Below are positions 1-7,161 of a DNA stretch of 25,128 bases, piece after piece. The stretch comes from SIG440 sp045532055 (GTDB taxonomy: Bacteria; Bacillota; Clostridia; Monoglobales; Monoglobaceae). Under the pieces are notes generated by a model that was not told where the DNA came from, did no database searches, and saw nothing but the letters and a program-made list of their open reading frames with translations. A program made the translations under genes and the position numbers. Positions within the stretch are counted from its first letter, which is position 1. Each line of letters opens with the position of its first letter. The stretch lies in assembly GCA_045532055.1 (NCBI GenBank), contig JAZSFF010000027.1:1-25128 (forward strand). The letters run 5' to 3'.

Positions 1-84
1 CCCTATCAAAAAATAAATATAGCCTTTAATCATCATTATAAAACAGCTACATTATACCAATTTTCTTTTATAAAGTCAAGATTG

Positions 85-115
85 ATAATGCGGCAATAAA
101 CCATCGCCGCATTAT
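85..115 (-). terminator. Possible hairpin terminator after the left-end membrane protein gene
   Basis: A 10-bp perfect stem (ATAATGCGGC with GCCGCATTAT, loop 95-105) overlaps the stop codon of the membrane-protein gene. On the minus strand it is followed by CAATCTTGACTTT rather than a clean U tract, so it is a weak intrinsic terminator at best. It may instead be a 3'-end-stabilising hairpin. Bases 1-84 are AT-rich and I see nothing else in them. Confidence 0.4.
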
Positions 116-873
116 TAACCCTTCTTTTCAATTTTATTAATCTCCCTGCTCGCTCTTACAATCATATAAACAGCCACCGCCAAAACAAAAATACATACAG
201 CAGCACCCGTTGACACCGTCATTGTTTGTCGAAATCTCACAGTAGTATTCTCACCGAAGACTGCCACCATTGCAGGCTCAAGTGACAAAAGTGACACTAC
301 TGCAGAAGATAGGCTTATAGCCTTGGCGGCAGACATTATGGGACTGTTAAAGCGTCTGTATCTGACTACATTTATCATAGCCACCGTCATTGCCGTAAAG
401 GTATATCCCGCCATAGCTATAACAGGAATATAGCTATGTTTGATAAGCACACCTCTGTGCACTATATAAAAAACAATTACAGCAAGTGCCTGGTTCATTA
501 TAAGGAGCAGTATTCCACAAAAGCGATATCTTTGAAATTCTTTAAGTTTATCCCTACCTACTTCGTCACTGGAGATGTTTCTTATTAAAAATATCCTCAT
601 CATTATAAGCAGAAAATAATAAATCGCCAAAGCATAAAACCATGCCGCCCTGTAGACTATACCTGATGCAAGCTGAATAAGTACATATATAATATTGATT
701 GAAACAGCACCAAAAAGAGATATCCTCACCCGCCACCTTGGGTCGTTGATATATCTGTTTATATATTTATTTTTGGTTATAACACTTTTGATTTTGTCAA
801 AAACCATCTTACTACACTCTTTCAACCAAATTAATATATTTAATATATTCCGATAGAATATTTTATATCCCAC
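115..873 (-). CDS. Multi-pass membrane protein of unknown function
   Basis: I do not recognise this protein. It has a basic N-terminal stretch of about 50 residues, then about six hydrophobic segments (roughly 51-73, 76-96, 118-138, 148-170, 180-198, 218-240) and a short charged tail ending KIEKKG. No catalytic motif is visible. It lies directly downstream of the lipid-kinase gene, and the GTG start used here overlaps that gene's stop codon by one base, so the two are very likely co-transcribed and perhaps translationally coupled. An internal ATG at 807 (Met23), with an AAAGAG sequence upstream, is an alternative start and would give 230 residues. The coupling suggests a membrane or lipid role, but that is inference only. 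Confidence 0.7.
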   Translation of the reverse strand: MGYKIFYRNILNILIWLKECSKMVFDKIKSVITKNKYINRYINDPRWRVRISLFGAVSINIIYVLIQLASGIVYRAAWFYALAIYYFLLIMMRIFLIRNISSDEVGRDKLKEFQRYRFCGILLLIMNQALAVIVFYIVHRGVLIKHSYIPVIAMAGYTFTAMTVAMINVVRYRRFNSPIMSAAKAISLSSAVVSLLSLEPAMVAVFGENTTVRFRQTMTVSTGAAVCIFVLAVAVYMIVRASREINKIEKKG

Positions 874-1844
874 TATACCATCAATTTCTCTTTGTTTCTT
901 TTCTCACAAAAATCTTCTGTAATACGAGGTATCACAAAACTGAATGCATTATGTACAATTTCAAACTCGGTTCTCCCCGCATCTGAAATTTCGCCATCTG
1001 TGCAAAGACGCATTTTACCACCTTTAGGGTCAATAACTATCTTTTTGCATTTTGTTGAATATATAATATTTTCAATACCTTTGAGTCTTATATGTGTCCC
1101 TTTCATATAAAAAGGCAACTTGGTAAGAAAATTCAATCTGGAAATGTTTTTTACAATATTTATGTTCACAAACCCATCGTTCACCGATGCCAAAGGATTG
1201 CTTTTTAGCCCGCCGCCACAATAACTCCCATTGGCAAGTGATGTAAGCAAAAGCTTGCCCCTGTGCTTAACTTTTCCGTCAAGCTCGATATCAAGATTTG
1301 CACCTTTTTTCTTTATAAGGATTGCAAATATAGAAAGCAGATAAGCCAGTGACCCAGATATAAACGGTTTTGTCTTCATCTTTGCTGTCATGTCCGCAAC
1401 ATTGCAATCAAAACCTATATTGAACATATTGGCACAATATCTGTCTGCATCCGTATCGTCTATCCGATAACGTATGGCATCGCATTTTACACTTTTGCCC
1501 TTAATCTGTGCCTCAATGTCCATAAAGTCCATTGTTGAATCAAAGTTCCTGCAAAAGTCGTTGCCTGTGCCCATAGGCATAACTCCAACTTCGGAATTCT
1601 GGTTTTCAATAGTACCGTTCAGCACTTCGCCCAGCGTTCCGTCACCGCCGCAAGCAATAAATCTTGCACCACCGTTTTTTCTGCAATATTCGCGCACAAA
1701 CTGTTCTCCGTCACCGGCAGCCTTTGTGACATAAACTTCCACATCTGCCTTGACTTTTTCAGCAACTTCTTTAATAGAATTTATAATCTTACTTATCCCC
1801 TTGCCCTGTCCCGCTTTTGGGTTAACAACAAAAACCGTCTTCAT
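873..1844 (-). CDS. Diacylglycerol kinase family (DagK/YegS/BmrU-type) lipid kinase
   Basis: This is a soluble or peripheral ATP-dependent lipid kinase of 323 aa, the usual family length. It has the glycine-rich N-terminus (VVNPKAGQGKG, residues 6-16), the nucleotide-binding GGDGT at 66-70 and GTGNDF at 92-97, followed by the beta-sandwich C-terminal domain with a TDGE motif. Family members phosphorylate diacylglycerol or related lipids and return diacylglycerol released during lipoteichoic-acid synthesis to phosphatidic acid. Subfamilies acting on other lipids exist, so the exact substrate is uncertain. A GAGGGG ribosome binding site precedes the ATG. It is the first gene of a two-gene unit with the membrane protein that overlaps its stop codon, read from a promoter at 1892-1920. 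Confidence 0.9.
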   Translation of the reverse strand: MKTVFVVNPKAGQGKGISKIINSIKEVAEKVKADVEVYVTKAAGDGEQFVREYCRKNGGARFIACGGDGTLGEVLNGTIENQNSEVGVMPMGTGNDFCRNFDSTMDFMDIEAQIKGKSVKCDAIRYRIDDTDADRYCANMFNIGFDCNVADMTAKMKTKPFISGSLAYLLSIFAILIKKKGANLDIELDGKVKHRGKLLLTSLANGSYCGGGLKSNPLASVNDGFVNINIVKNISRLNFLTKLPFYMKGTHIRLKGIENIIYSTKCKKIVIDPKGGKMRLCTDGEISDAGRTEFEIVHNAFSFVIPRITEDFCEKRNKEKLMV

Positions 1845-1891
1845 AAACGACGCCCCTCAAATTTTTATTGTTTTTTGTATTCTTTTGTTCC

Positions 1892-1920
1892 ATTATAGCA
1901 TATAATTGTTTTTAAGTAAA
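1892..1920 (-). promoter_or_regulatory. Sigma-A-type promoter for the lipid kinase gene
   Basis: On the minus strand there is TTTACT (1915-1920), a 17-nt spacer and a perfect TATAAT (1892-1897). A TG dinucleotide one base before the -10 makes it an extended -10 promoter. It lies about 50 nt upstream of the kinase start and just after the terminator of the feo operon. Confidence 0.75.
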
Positions 1921-1952
1921 GAAAAAGTCCTCTCCTGTGAAGAAATTCAACC

Positions 1953-1991
1953 AAAAACAATGAGGGCAAGGAAAGCATCTTCCCCACCCTC
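1953..1991 (-). terminator. Terminator of the feo operon
   Basis: On the minus strand the segment 1991-1962 folds into a stem of about 12 bp with several G-U pairs (arms beginning GAGGG and ending CCCTC). It is followed at 1961-1953 by ATTGTTTTT. It lies about 28 nt after the stop of the small Cys-rich Feo-associated gene. Confidence 0.65.
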
Positions 1992-2018
1992 AAAACAAAC
2001 CTCTGTCGTTTCACAAAA

Positions 2019-2192
2019 TTAAGATATTTTATGATTTGGATTTGAATTACAGTTACAAGATTTTTTGCTACATTGTTTTGCATAAGGACAGCCTATACAG
2101 TGTTCCCCACGCTTTTTTGCTCTGTAAAGGTACAGTCCTGCACCTCCTGCAATAAGCAAAAGAATTATCACCAAAATTATATTTGTAATCAT
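2019..2192 (-). CDS. FeoB-associated Cys-rich membrane protein
   Basis: A 57-residue protein translated directly from the sequence. It has one N-terminal transmembrane helix (about residues 4-23, running from ITNIILV through LLLIAGGAG), a short basic stretch (RAKKRG), then a cysteine cluster (HCIGCPYAKQCSKKSCNC, six Cys). This is the layout of the small FeoB-associated Cys-rich membrane protein family found after feoB in many Clostridia. Its ATG overlaps the feoB stop codon by one base (TAATG), so translation is coupled. Its job is not established; a role in handling Fe2+ at the membrane next to FeoB is the usual inference. The annotation rests on architecture and position. Confidence 0.9.
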   Translation of the reverse strand: MITNIILVIILLLIAGGAGLYLYRAKKRGEHCIGCPYAKQCSKKSCNCNSNPNHKIS

Positions 2193-4234
2193 TACGCTCT
2201 AACACCTGTGTTTTTTGCACCGGCAGAGCTTAAAGCATATTCTTCTTTAAGCTTCTTGTTTGTATTATTGATAAGACCAACAACAATTGTCACAATAGCA
2301 GCAACAATTGCAAGACCAGCAATAGCTGCACCAACATTAAGCGAAGCAGGTGCAGTGATAAGTGTACCGATTGTATAAACCAAATATGCAACGGTATAAC
2401 CTACACCAAGTTGGAGACCGATTCCGCCCCAAAGCCATTTTGCACTCTTCATTTCTGCATTCATCGCACCGATAGCCGCAAAGCAAGGAGGAGTATAAAG
2501 GTTAAACATCAAATATGCAAGTGCTGCAACCTTTGTGATTGCAAATACTGTTGCAACTTCTGCGCCTGCGCCTTCCATAAGAGCAAGTTCTTCTGTGTCA
2601 ATAAGGTTTTCAAGTCCTACAAAACATACTGCAAGTGTGCCAACAACATTTTCTTTTGCAATAAAGCCTGTAACTGCTGCTGCTGCAAGCTGCCAGCTAA
2701 GAACGCCCACAATTGGAACAAGTATGTATGCAAAAGGTCCTGCGATAGAAGCAAGTATTGAAGAATCTGCGGTTTCAGCAACCCCAAAACTCCAAGTAAA
2801 TGTTTGCATAATCTGTACAGCCATGTTACAAAGAAGAATAATTGTAGCCGCTTTTACTATGTATGCCCAACCACGGCTGCACATTGATTTGAATGCACCC
2901 CAAAGCGACGGAGCTTTGTATTCAGGTAATTCAATGATAAAGAATGATTTTCTTGCTTTATAGCCTGTAATTTTGTTTACAAGTAATGCACCTAAGAATA
3001 TGAGTACGATACCAGAAAGGTACATAAGTGTGCTAACCCAACCTGCATCATCAAAGAAAGCCCCTGCAAAAAGTGCGATTACAGGAATTTTAGCACCGCA
3101 AGGCATAAACGGAGAAAGCATTGCTGTTGCTCTGCGTTCGCGCTCATTTCTTATAGTACGGCTTGCCATAATACCTGGAACTGCACAACCGATTGTGATA
3201 ACAAACGGAATAACTGATTTACCCGAAAGACCAACCTTTTTGAAGATAGGGTCAAGAACAACTGCAACTCTTGACATATAACCGCAATCTTCCAAAAGGG
3301 CAATCAGGAAGTACATTACCATAACAAGCGGTAAGAAACCAACAACGGCCACAACACCACCTATTACACCATCAACAAGGATTGCCGAGAGCAAAGGATT
3401 TGCGTCCGTTAAAAGTTCTCCAACCCAACTTTGAAAAGTTTCCAAGTATGCAACCAAAGTATCTGCAAGCCATATTCCAAGACCTAAGGGTCCGTCTGAC
3501 TGAGAAATATGGAATACCAAAAACATTACAACTGCAAAAATCGGAATGCCGAGCCATTTATTTGTAAGAACAGCATCGATTTTATCCCCAAAGTTCTTAT
3601 CCTTTGTGAGAACCTTACGAGTTTCAACAGCTTTTACAATTTTATTTACGAATTCAAAACGCACCCTGTCAGCAGCTTCAACTGCATCTTTGCTTGTAAG
3701 GTCAATGTTTCCCTGTGAATAAACTGCCTTTTGTGATGTTCCTGCTGCGTTTGCAGCAGCTTCAACAACTGCCTGCAAACCGTTTGAAGAAATTGAAACA
3801 GTTTCGATTACAGGGCAAGCAAGCTTTTCTGAAAGCTTTTCTACATCAATCTTTGTACCTTTCTTTTCGTTGATGTCGCTTTTGTTAAGAGCAACAACAA
3901 CAGGTACGCCAAGTTCTAAAAGCTGAGTTGTGAAGAAAAGAGAACGGCTAAGATTTGTAGCGTCCACGATATTGATAATAACATCGGGGTTTTCTTTCTT
4001 CACATAGGAGCTTGTGATGCTTTCTTCTGATGTAAACGGTGACATCGAATAAGCACCGGGCAAGTCCACAGCGATAAGTTCTTCGGCTCCTTTGTAGTAA
4101 GCCTTTTTGATTGGGTGTTCTTTCCTCTCAACGGTAACACCTGCCCAGTTACCAACCTTTTCGTTACGGCCGGTCAGAGCATTATACATTGTGGTTTTAC
4201 CGGAGTTAGGATTACCTGTTAAGGCAATTCTCAT
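2192..4234 (-). CDS. feoB: Ferrous iron transporter FeoB
   Basis: The main Fe2+ uptake permease of anaerobes, a membrane protein with a cytoplasmic G-protein domain. The N-terminal GTPase shows G1 GNPNSGKT (7-14), DLPG (57-60) and NKSD (117-120). A helical regulatory region follows, then the polytopic Gate/FeoB_C membrane domain, including GCAVPGIMASRT with the conserved cysteine of the proposed translocation path. At 680 aa it is full length for a clostridial FeoB. A GGAGG site lies 8 nt before the ATG. It is downstream of feoA across a 103-nt gap that carries a hairpin and a second operator palindrome, so it may have its own metal-controlled promoter as well as read-through from feoA. The Cys-rich accessory gene overlaps its stop. 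Confidence 0.97.
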   Translation of the reverse strand: MRIALTGNPNSGKTTMYNALTGRNEKVGNWAGVTVERKEHPIKKAYYKGAEELIAVDLPGAYSMSPFTSEESITSSYVKKENPDVIINIVDATNLSRSLFFTTQLLELGVPVVVALNKSDINEKKGTKIDVEKLSEKLACPVIETVSISSNGLQAVVEAAANAAGTSQKAVYSQGNIDLTSKDAVEAADRVRFEFVNKIVKAVETRKVLTKDKNFGDKIDAVLTNKWLGIPIFAVVMFLVFHISQSDGPLGLGIWLADTLVAYLETFQSWVGELLTDANPLLSAILVDGVIGGVVAVVGFLPLVMVMYFLIALLEDCGYMSRVAVVLDPIFKKVGLSGKSVIPFVITIGCAVPGIMASRTIRNERERRATAMLSPFMPCGAKIPVIALFAGAFFDDAGWVSTLMYLSGIVLIFLGALLVNKITGYKARKSFFIIELPEYKAPSLWGAFKSMCSRGWAYIVKAATIILLCNMAVQIMQTFTWSFGVAETADSSILASIAGPFAYILVPIVGVLSWQLAAAAVTGFIAKENVVGTLAVCFVGLENLIDTEELALMEGAGAEVATVFAITKVAALAYLMFNLYTPPCFAAIGAMNAEMKSAKWLWGGIGLQLGVGYTVAYLVYTIGTLITAPASLNVGAAIAGLAIVAAIVTIVVGLINNTNKKLKEEYALSSAGAKNTGVRA

Positions 4235-4267
4235 GATATATTCCTCCTTATTATTAAATCCGTTCGG

Positions 4268-4304
4268 ATTATAATTTATATATCGAAGTTAGCCATGGCT
4301 AACT
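4268..4304 (-). promoter_or_regulatory. Second Feo operator palindrome and candidate internal feoB promoter
   Basis: Positions 4287-4304 are an 18-bp perfect palindrome, AGTTAGCCATGGCTAACT. It shares GTTAGC-N4-GCTAAC with the site upstream of feoA. On the minus strand a perfect TATAAT follows at 4273-4268. The palindrome covers the place where a -35 would sit (a poor ATGGCT match), so a bound repressor would block it. A short inverted repeat (AATCCG AA CGGATT, 4257-4270) lies immediately downstream. The operator is well supported by the repeated motif; the promoter is tentative. Confidence 0.65.
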
Positions 4305-4328
4305 CGCAACTAAAAAAATTGGGCAATT

Positions 4329-4355
4329 GAAGCTATATTAAATAATTATAGCTTC
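4329..4355 (-). other. Intercistronic hairpin at the feoA 3' end
   Basis: A perfect 9-bp stem (GAAGCTATA with TATAGCTTC, 9-nt loop) begins in the last codons of feoA and includes its stop codon. The T tract on the minus strand comes about 11 nt later, so it is not a textbook terminator. It could stabilise feoA mRNA or attenuate read-through into feoB. Confidence 0.5.
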
Positions 4356-4550
4356 TGCCAACTGATTATCTATATTATATCTTCCGTCTTTAATTGAAAC
4401 GGTGCATCCGCCTTTTCTAAAAGCTATTACAGTAATTGTTTCTCCACTATAACATCCAAGCGAAAACAAAAATGAATTCATCTCTTCATCATCAGTTTCT
4501 ATGCTTTTTATTATGTATTCCTGTCCTTCAATTGCTTCTATCAAATTCAT
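4338..4550 (-). CDS. feoA: FeoA, small SH3-like partner of FeoB
   Basis: A 70-residue cytoplasmic protein with the FeoA/SH3-like beta-barrel pattern (a strand, then SLGCYSGETITVIAF, then a final strand with a DGRYNIDNQLAEAI-type end). FeoA is needed for FeoB-dependent Fe2+ uptake and is thought to act on its G domain. Its length fits the family. It is first in feoA-feoB-Cys-rich and is read from a near-consensus promoter whose start region carries a palindromic operator. The ribosome binding site is modest (a GGTG shortly before the ATG). Confidence 0.9.
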   Translation of the reverse strand: MNLIEAIEGQEYIIKSIETDDEEMNSFLFSLGCYSGETITVIAFRKGGCTVSIKDGRYNIDNQLAEAIII

Positions 4551-4594
4551 AATTTCACCAGCCTTAACTGTGCATCAAAATATAACGTACTTTG

Positions 4595-4610
4595 GTTAGC
4601 AACCGCTAAC
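4595..4610. promoter_or_regulatory. Operator palindrome at the feoA transcription start
   Basis: Perfect arms GTTAGC and GCTAAC with a 4-nt spacer. The site lies just downstream of the feoA -10 box (4619-4624), roughly +2 to +17, a classic repressor position. The same arms and spacing recur at 4288-4303. It shares the GTTAG/CTAAC half-site with the DtxR/IdeR box but with different spacing. The divergent DtxR-like regulator is the obvious candidate binder; that is inference. Confidence 0.75.
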
Positions 4611-4618
4611 TGAGTTAC

Positions 4619-4646
4619 ATTATATCACAAAAACAAATTTTGTCAA
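4619..4646 (-). promoter_or_regulatory. Promoter of the feoA operon
   Basis: On the minus strand there is a perfect TTGACA (4641-4646), a 16-nt spacer and a perfect TATAAT (4619-4624), with TG one base before the -10. It is strong by sequence, as expected of a promoter held down by a repressor. Confidence 0.85.
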
Positions 4647-4692
4647 CAGTTTTTTGAAAGTTTTTCATTTTTGCAACGTCTACCCTATCTCC

Positions 4693-4721
4693 TTGATTTT
4701 TTTTTGAATGTGTGATATAAT
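4693..4721 (+). promoter_or_regulatory. Promoter of the DtxR-like regulator gene
   Basis: TTGATT (4693-4698), a 17-nt spacer and TATAAT (4716-4721) with an upstream TG (extended -10). No GTTAGC palindrome overlaps it, so there is no visible sign of autoregulation through that site. Confidence 0.8.
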
Positions 4722-4756
4722 TAAAATAAGTTTGTTTTCCAAAGGAGGTTGCCACA

Positions 4757-5119
4757 TTGAAGGAATCCGGAGAGATGTATCTTGAATCAATCTATGTTTT
4801 AAGTCAAAACAAGCACCGTGTTCGTTCCATCGATATTGCCGAACATATGAGCTATTCCAAACCAAGCGTAAGTCGTGCCGTTGGACTTTTAAAAAGTGCT
4901 GGTCATATTACGGTTGACAACGATGGTTTTATAAATCTTACAGACCTTGGCAAAAAAACCGCAAAACGCATTTTTGAGCGACACACCATCCTGACCAAAA
5001 TGCTGACCTCCCTTGGTGTAAGCGAACAAACAGCAAGCGAAGACGCCTGCAGAATGGAACATGTTATAAGTGACGAAACCTTCGCCGCAATGAAAAAACA
5101 TCTCAAAAAATATGAATAA
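4757..5119 (+). CDS. DtxR-family metal-dependent transcriptional regulator, short form
   Basis: A 120-residue regulator with an N-terminal winged helix (about 8-62; recognition region SYSKPSVSRAVGLL) and a helical metal-binding/dimerisation domain (about 63-120). It lacks the C-terminal SH3/FeoA-like domain of full-length DtxR, so its size is closer to MntR. The metal-site residues follow DtxR rather than MntR: Met7 (DtxR M10), His76 (H79), and Cys98, Glu101 and His102 in ACRMEH (DtxR C102, E105, H106). This favours Fe2+ as the co-repressor. The TTG start is set by AAAGGAGG 8 nt upstream. It diverges from feoA and ends at a bidirectional terminator. Repression of the feo genes is strong inference from position and the nearby palindromes, not shown directly. 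Confidence 0.9.
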   Translation: MKESGEMYLESIYVLSQNKHRVRSIDIAEHMSYSKPSVSRAVGLLKSAGHITVDNDGFINLTDLGKKTAKRIFERHTILTKMLTSLGVSEQTASEDACRMEHVISDETFAAMKKHLKKYE

Positions 5120-5127
5120 TAAAAAAT

Positions 5128-5164
5128 AAAACAGCTTGAAGCAAAAGGCTTCAAGCTGTTTTTT
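5128..5164. terminator. Bidirectional terminator between the regulator and guaA
   Basis: A 12-bp perfect stem (ACAGCTTGAAGC with GCTTCAAGCTGT, loop AAAAG) is flanked by A-rich sequence on one side and T-rich on the other, so it can stop both the plus-strand regulator and the converging minus-strand guaA transcript. Confidence 0.9.
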
Positions 5165-5174
5165 ATTTTGGTTC

Positions 5175-6155
5175 TTATTCCCACTCTATTGTGCCTACAG
5201 GCTTTGGTGTGAGATCAAGAAGAACACGGTTGATACCCTCAACTTCCGCTGTGATACGTGCTGTAATCTTATGGAGCACATCATAGGGTATCTCCTCAAT
5301 TGTTGCCGTCATTGCGTCGGTGGTATTCACCGCACGGATAATTGCGGGCCAACCCTCATATCTCTTGTCATTTCTTACGCCGACGCTCTTGAAGTCAGGA
5401 ACGGCAATAAAATACTGCCATACCTTTCCTGCAAGGCCGCATTTGTCAAATTCATCGCGGAGAATTGCATCCGCCTCACGAAGAGCATGAAGTCTGTCAC
5501 GAGTGATTGCACCAAGGCATCTTACGCCAAGACCGGGGCCTGGGAATGGCTGACGATAAACCATCTCATCAGGAAGTCCCAAGGCACTGCCTACAACTCT
5601 TACTTCATCCTTATAAAGAAGTTTAACAGGCTCCACAAGCTCCATTTCCATGTCCTCAGGGAGTCCACCAACGTTGTGATGCGCTTTTACGCCATCACTT
5701 TCAAGAATGTCAGGATAAATTGTACCCTGAGCAAGAAAATCTATACCCTCAAGCTTTGCAGCCTCTTCATCAAACACCTTGATGAATTCGCCACCTATAA
5801 TTTTTCTCTTCTTTTCAGGTTCTGCAACATCTTTGAGCAAGTCCAAAAATCTGTCTGTTGCATCAATATATATAAGGTTTGCATCAAGTTCTTTGCCGAA
5901 CACTTCAATAACCTGTTCGCTTTCGCCCTTTCTCATAAGTCCATGATTTACATGCACACAAACAAGCTGTTTGCCGATTGCTTTTATAAGAAGTGCCGCA
6001 ACAACCGATGAATCAACACCACCGGAGAGTGCAAGGAGAACCTTTTTGTCCCCTACCTGAGCACGGATATCGGCAATCTGCTCTGCAATAAACTTGTCCG
6101 CCAATTCTTTAGTTGTGATACGTTCCATTGTATCGGGTCTTACATTGCTGTTCAT
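5175..6155 (-). CDS. guaA: GMP synthetase, ATP-pyrophosphatase subunit only (GuaA C-terminal part)
   Basis: Converts XMP to GMP by adenylating XMP and transferring ammonia. The ATP-pyrophosphatase P-loop SGGVDS is at 44-49, and the GMP-synthase dimerisation domain follows (RQPFPGPGLGVRCLG, then a C-terminus ending GTIEWE). At 326 aa it lacks the whole N-terminal class I glutamine amidotransferase domain, about 190 residues, that bacterial GuaA usually carries (about 510-525 aa in all). This is not a sequence break: a good AAAGGG site precedes the ATG and the upstream gene, cysK, ends 24 nt before it. It resembles the two-subunit arrangement known from archaea, so a separate amidotransferase must be encoded elsewhere or free ammonia is used. 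It is co-transcribed with cysK and ends at the terminator at 5128-5164. Confidence 0.93.
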   Translation of the reverse strand: MNSNVRPDTMERITTKELADKFIAEQIADIRAQVGDKKVLLALSGGVDSSVVAALLIKAIGKQLVCVHVNHGLMRKGESEQVIEVFGKELDANLIYIDATDRFLDLLKDVAEPEKKRKIIGGEFIKVFDEEAAKLEGIDFLAQGTIYPDILESDGVKAHHNVGGLPEDMEMELVEPVKLLYKDEVRVVGSALGLPDEMVYRQPFPGPGLGVRCLGAITRDRLHALREADAILRDEFDKCGLAGKVWQYFIAVPDFKSVGVRNDKRYEGWPAIIRAVNTTDAMTATIEEIPYDVLHKITARITAEVEGINRVLLDLTPKPVGTIEWE

Positions 6156-6179
6156 AAAATCGTCCCTTTCAAAATAAAT

Positions 6180-7106
6180 TTATTCAAACAACGGAGTGGA
6201 AAAATATCTCTCCGCCGTATCTGGCAAAACAGTAACCACGGTCTTTCCTTTGCCCAATTTTTTTGCAAGCTTTATTGCCGCTGCCACATTGGTTCCGCTG
6301 GAAATTCCGCACATAATTCCCTCTTTTGATGCCAAATCTTTTGCTGTCTGTATTGCTTCTTCATCCTTTATAACACAAATGTCATTATAAATACTCTGGT
6401 TCAAAATTGCAGGTATAAGCCCGTCACCAATTCCCATCTGGAGATGTGTACCGATTGAACCACCGGAAAGAATTGCAGCATGTTCAGGCTCTACCGCCCA
6501 GATTTCAATATCAGGGTTCTTTTCTTTCAGGGTCTCTCCAATTCCTGTGATTGTTCCACCAGTACCAATACCCGAACAGAAACCATGGATTGGTCCGTCA
6601 ACCTGTTTCAAAATTTCCACCCCAGTATGTTCCCGCTGTACTTCTACGTTGGCAGGGTTTTCAAACTGTTGGGGTACGAATACATTTTCGTCCTCTTCCT
6701 GCATTTTGAGAGCGGTTTTCAAACACTCCTCAATACACTCACCAATATTTCCTGCGTCGTGAATCAGGATAACCTCTGCCCCATAGTGCTGAACCAATTT
6801 TCTGCGTTCTTCACTTACCGAGTCGGGCATAATAATTTTTGTTTTATAACCCTTGACTGCACCCACAAGGGCAAGACCTATACCCTGATTGCCACTGGTA
6901 GGCTCAACAATAACGGTATCCTTATTTATTATCCCTCTGTTTTCTGCATCGCAAATCATATTGTATGCCGTTCTTGTTTTGATTGAGCCGCCAACATTGA
7001 GCCCCTCGAATTTAACAAGAATCTGAGCAGAATCCTCATCACCCATACGGGAAAGTCTTATTATAGGTGTCTCACCAATGGCGTCTAATACATTATTAAA
7101 TATCAT
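6180..7106 (-). CDS. cysK: Cysteine synthase (O-acetylserine sulfhydrylase), variant active-site loop
   Basis: A PLP-dependent fold-type II enzyme of 308 aa, full length, that makes cysteine from O-acetylserine and sulfide. The PLP lysine is Lys43 in VGGSIKTR (usual form PGGSVKDR). The phosphate-binding GTGGT is at 181-185 and the pyridine-nitrogen serine lies in GISSG (267-271). The substrate-binding loop reads TSGNQG (70-75) where the family norm is TSGNTG, putting Gln at a position that normally contacts the substrate carboxylate. A GGAG site precedes the ATG. Transcription starts from a perfect consensus promoter and continues into guaA. The general assignment is secure, but the loop changes mean O-acetylserine as the true substrate is likely rather than certain. 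Confidence 0.88.
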   Translation of the reverse strand: MIFNNVLDAIGETPIIRLSRMGDEDSAQILVKFEGLNVGGSIKTRTAYNMICDAENRGIINKDTVIVEPTSGNQGIGLALVGAVKGYKTKIIMPDSVSEERRKLVQHYGAEVILIHDAGNIGECIEECLKTALKMQEEDENVFVPQQFENPANVEVQREHTGVEILKQVDGPIHGFCSGIGTGGTITGIGETLKEKNPDIEIWAVEPEHAAILSGGSIGTHLQMGIGDGLIPAILNQSIYNDICVIKDEEAIQTAKDLASKEGIMCGISSGTNVAAAIKLAKKLGKGKTVVTVLPDTAERYFSTPLFE

Positions 7107-7161
7107 ATTTATCTTCTCCGGATTTTTATTCGGTAAACCTTAAAATTTATTTTATCTTACA

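Noticed and set aside
1865..2083. 72-codon minus-strand frame overlapping the Cys-rich Feo gene
   Set aside because: It covers the feo terminator and the lipid kinase promoter and overlaps the Cys-rich Feo gene out of frame, so it is a shadow frame.
5136..6011. Long open frame of 291 codons on the plus strand opposite guaA
   Set aside because: It lies entirely antisense to a clearly conserved gene, has Cys/Tyr/Phe-rich low-complexity composition typical of a reverse-frame shadow, begins inside a terminator-adjacent region and has no ribosome binding site.
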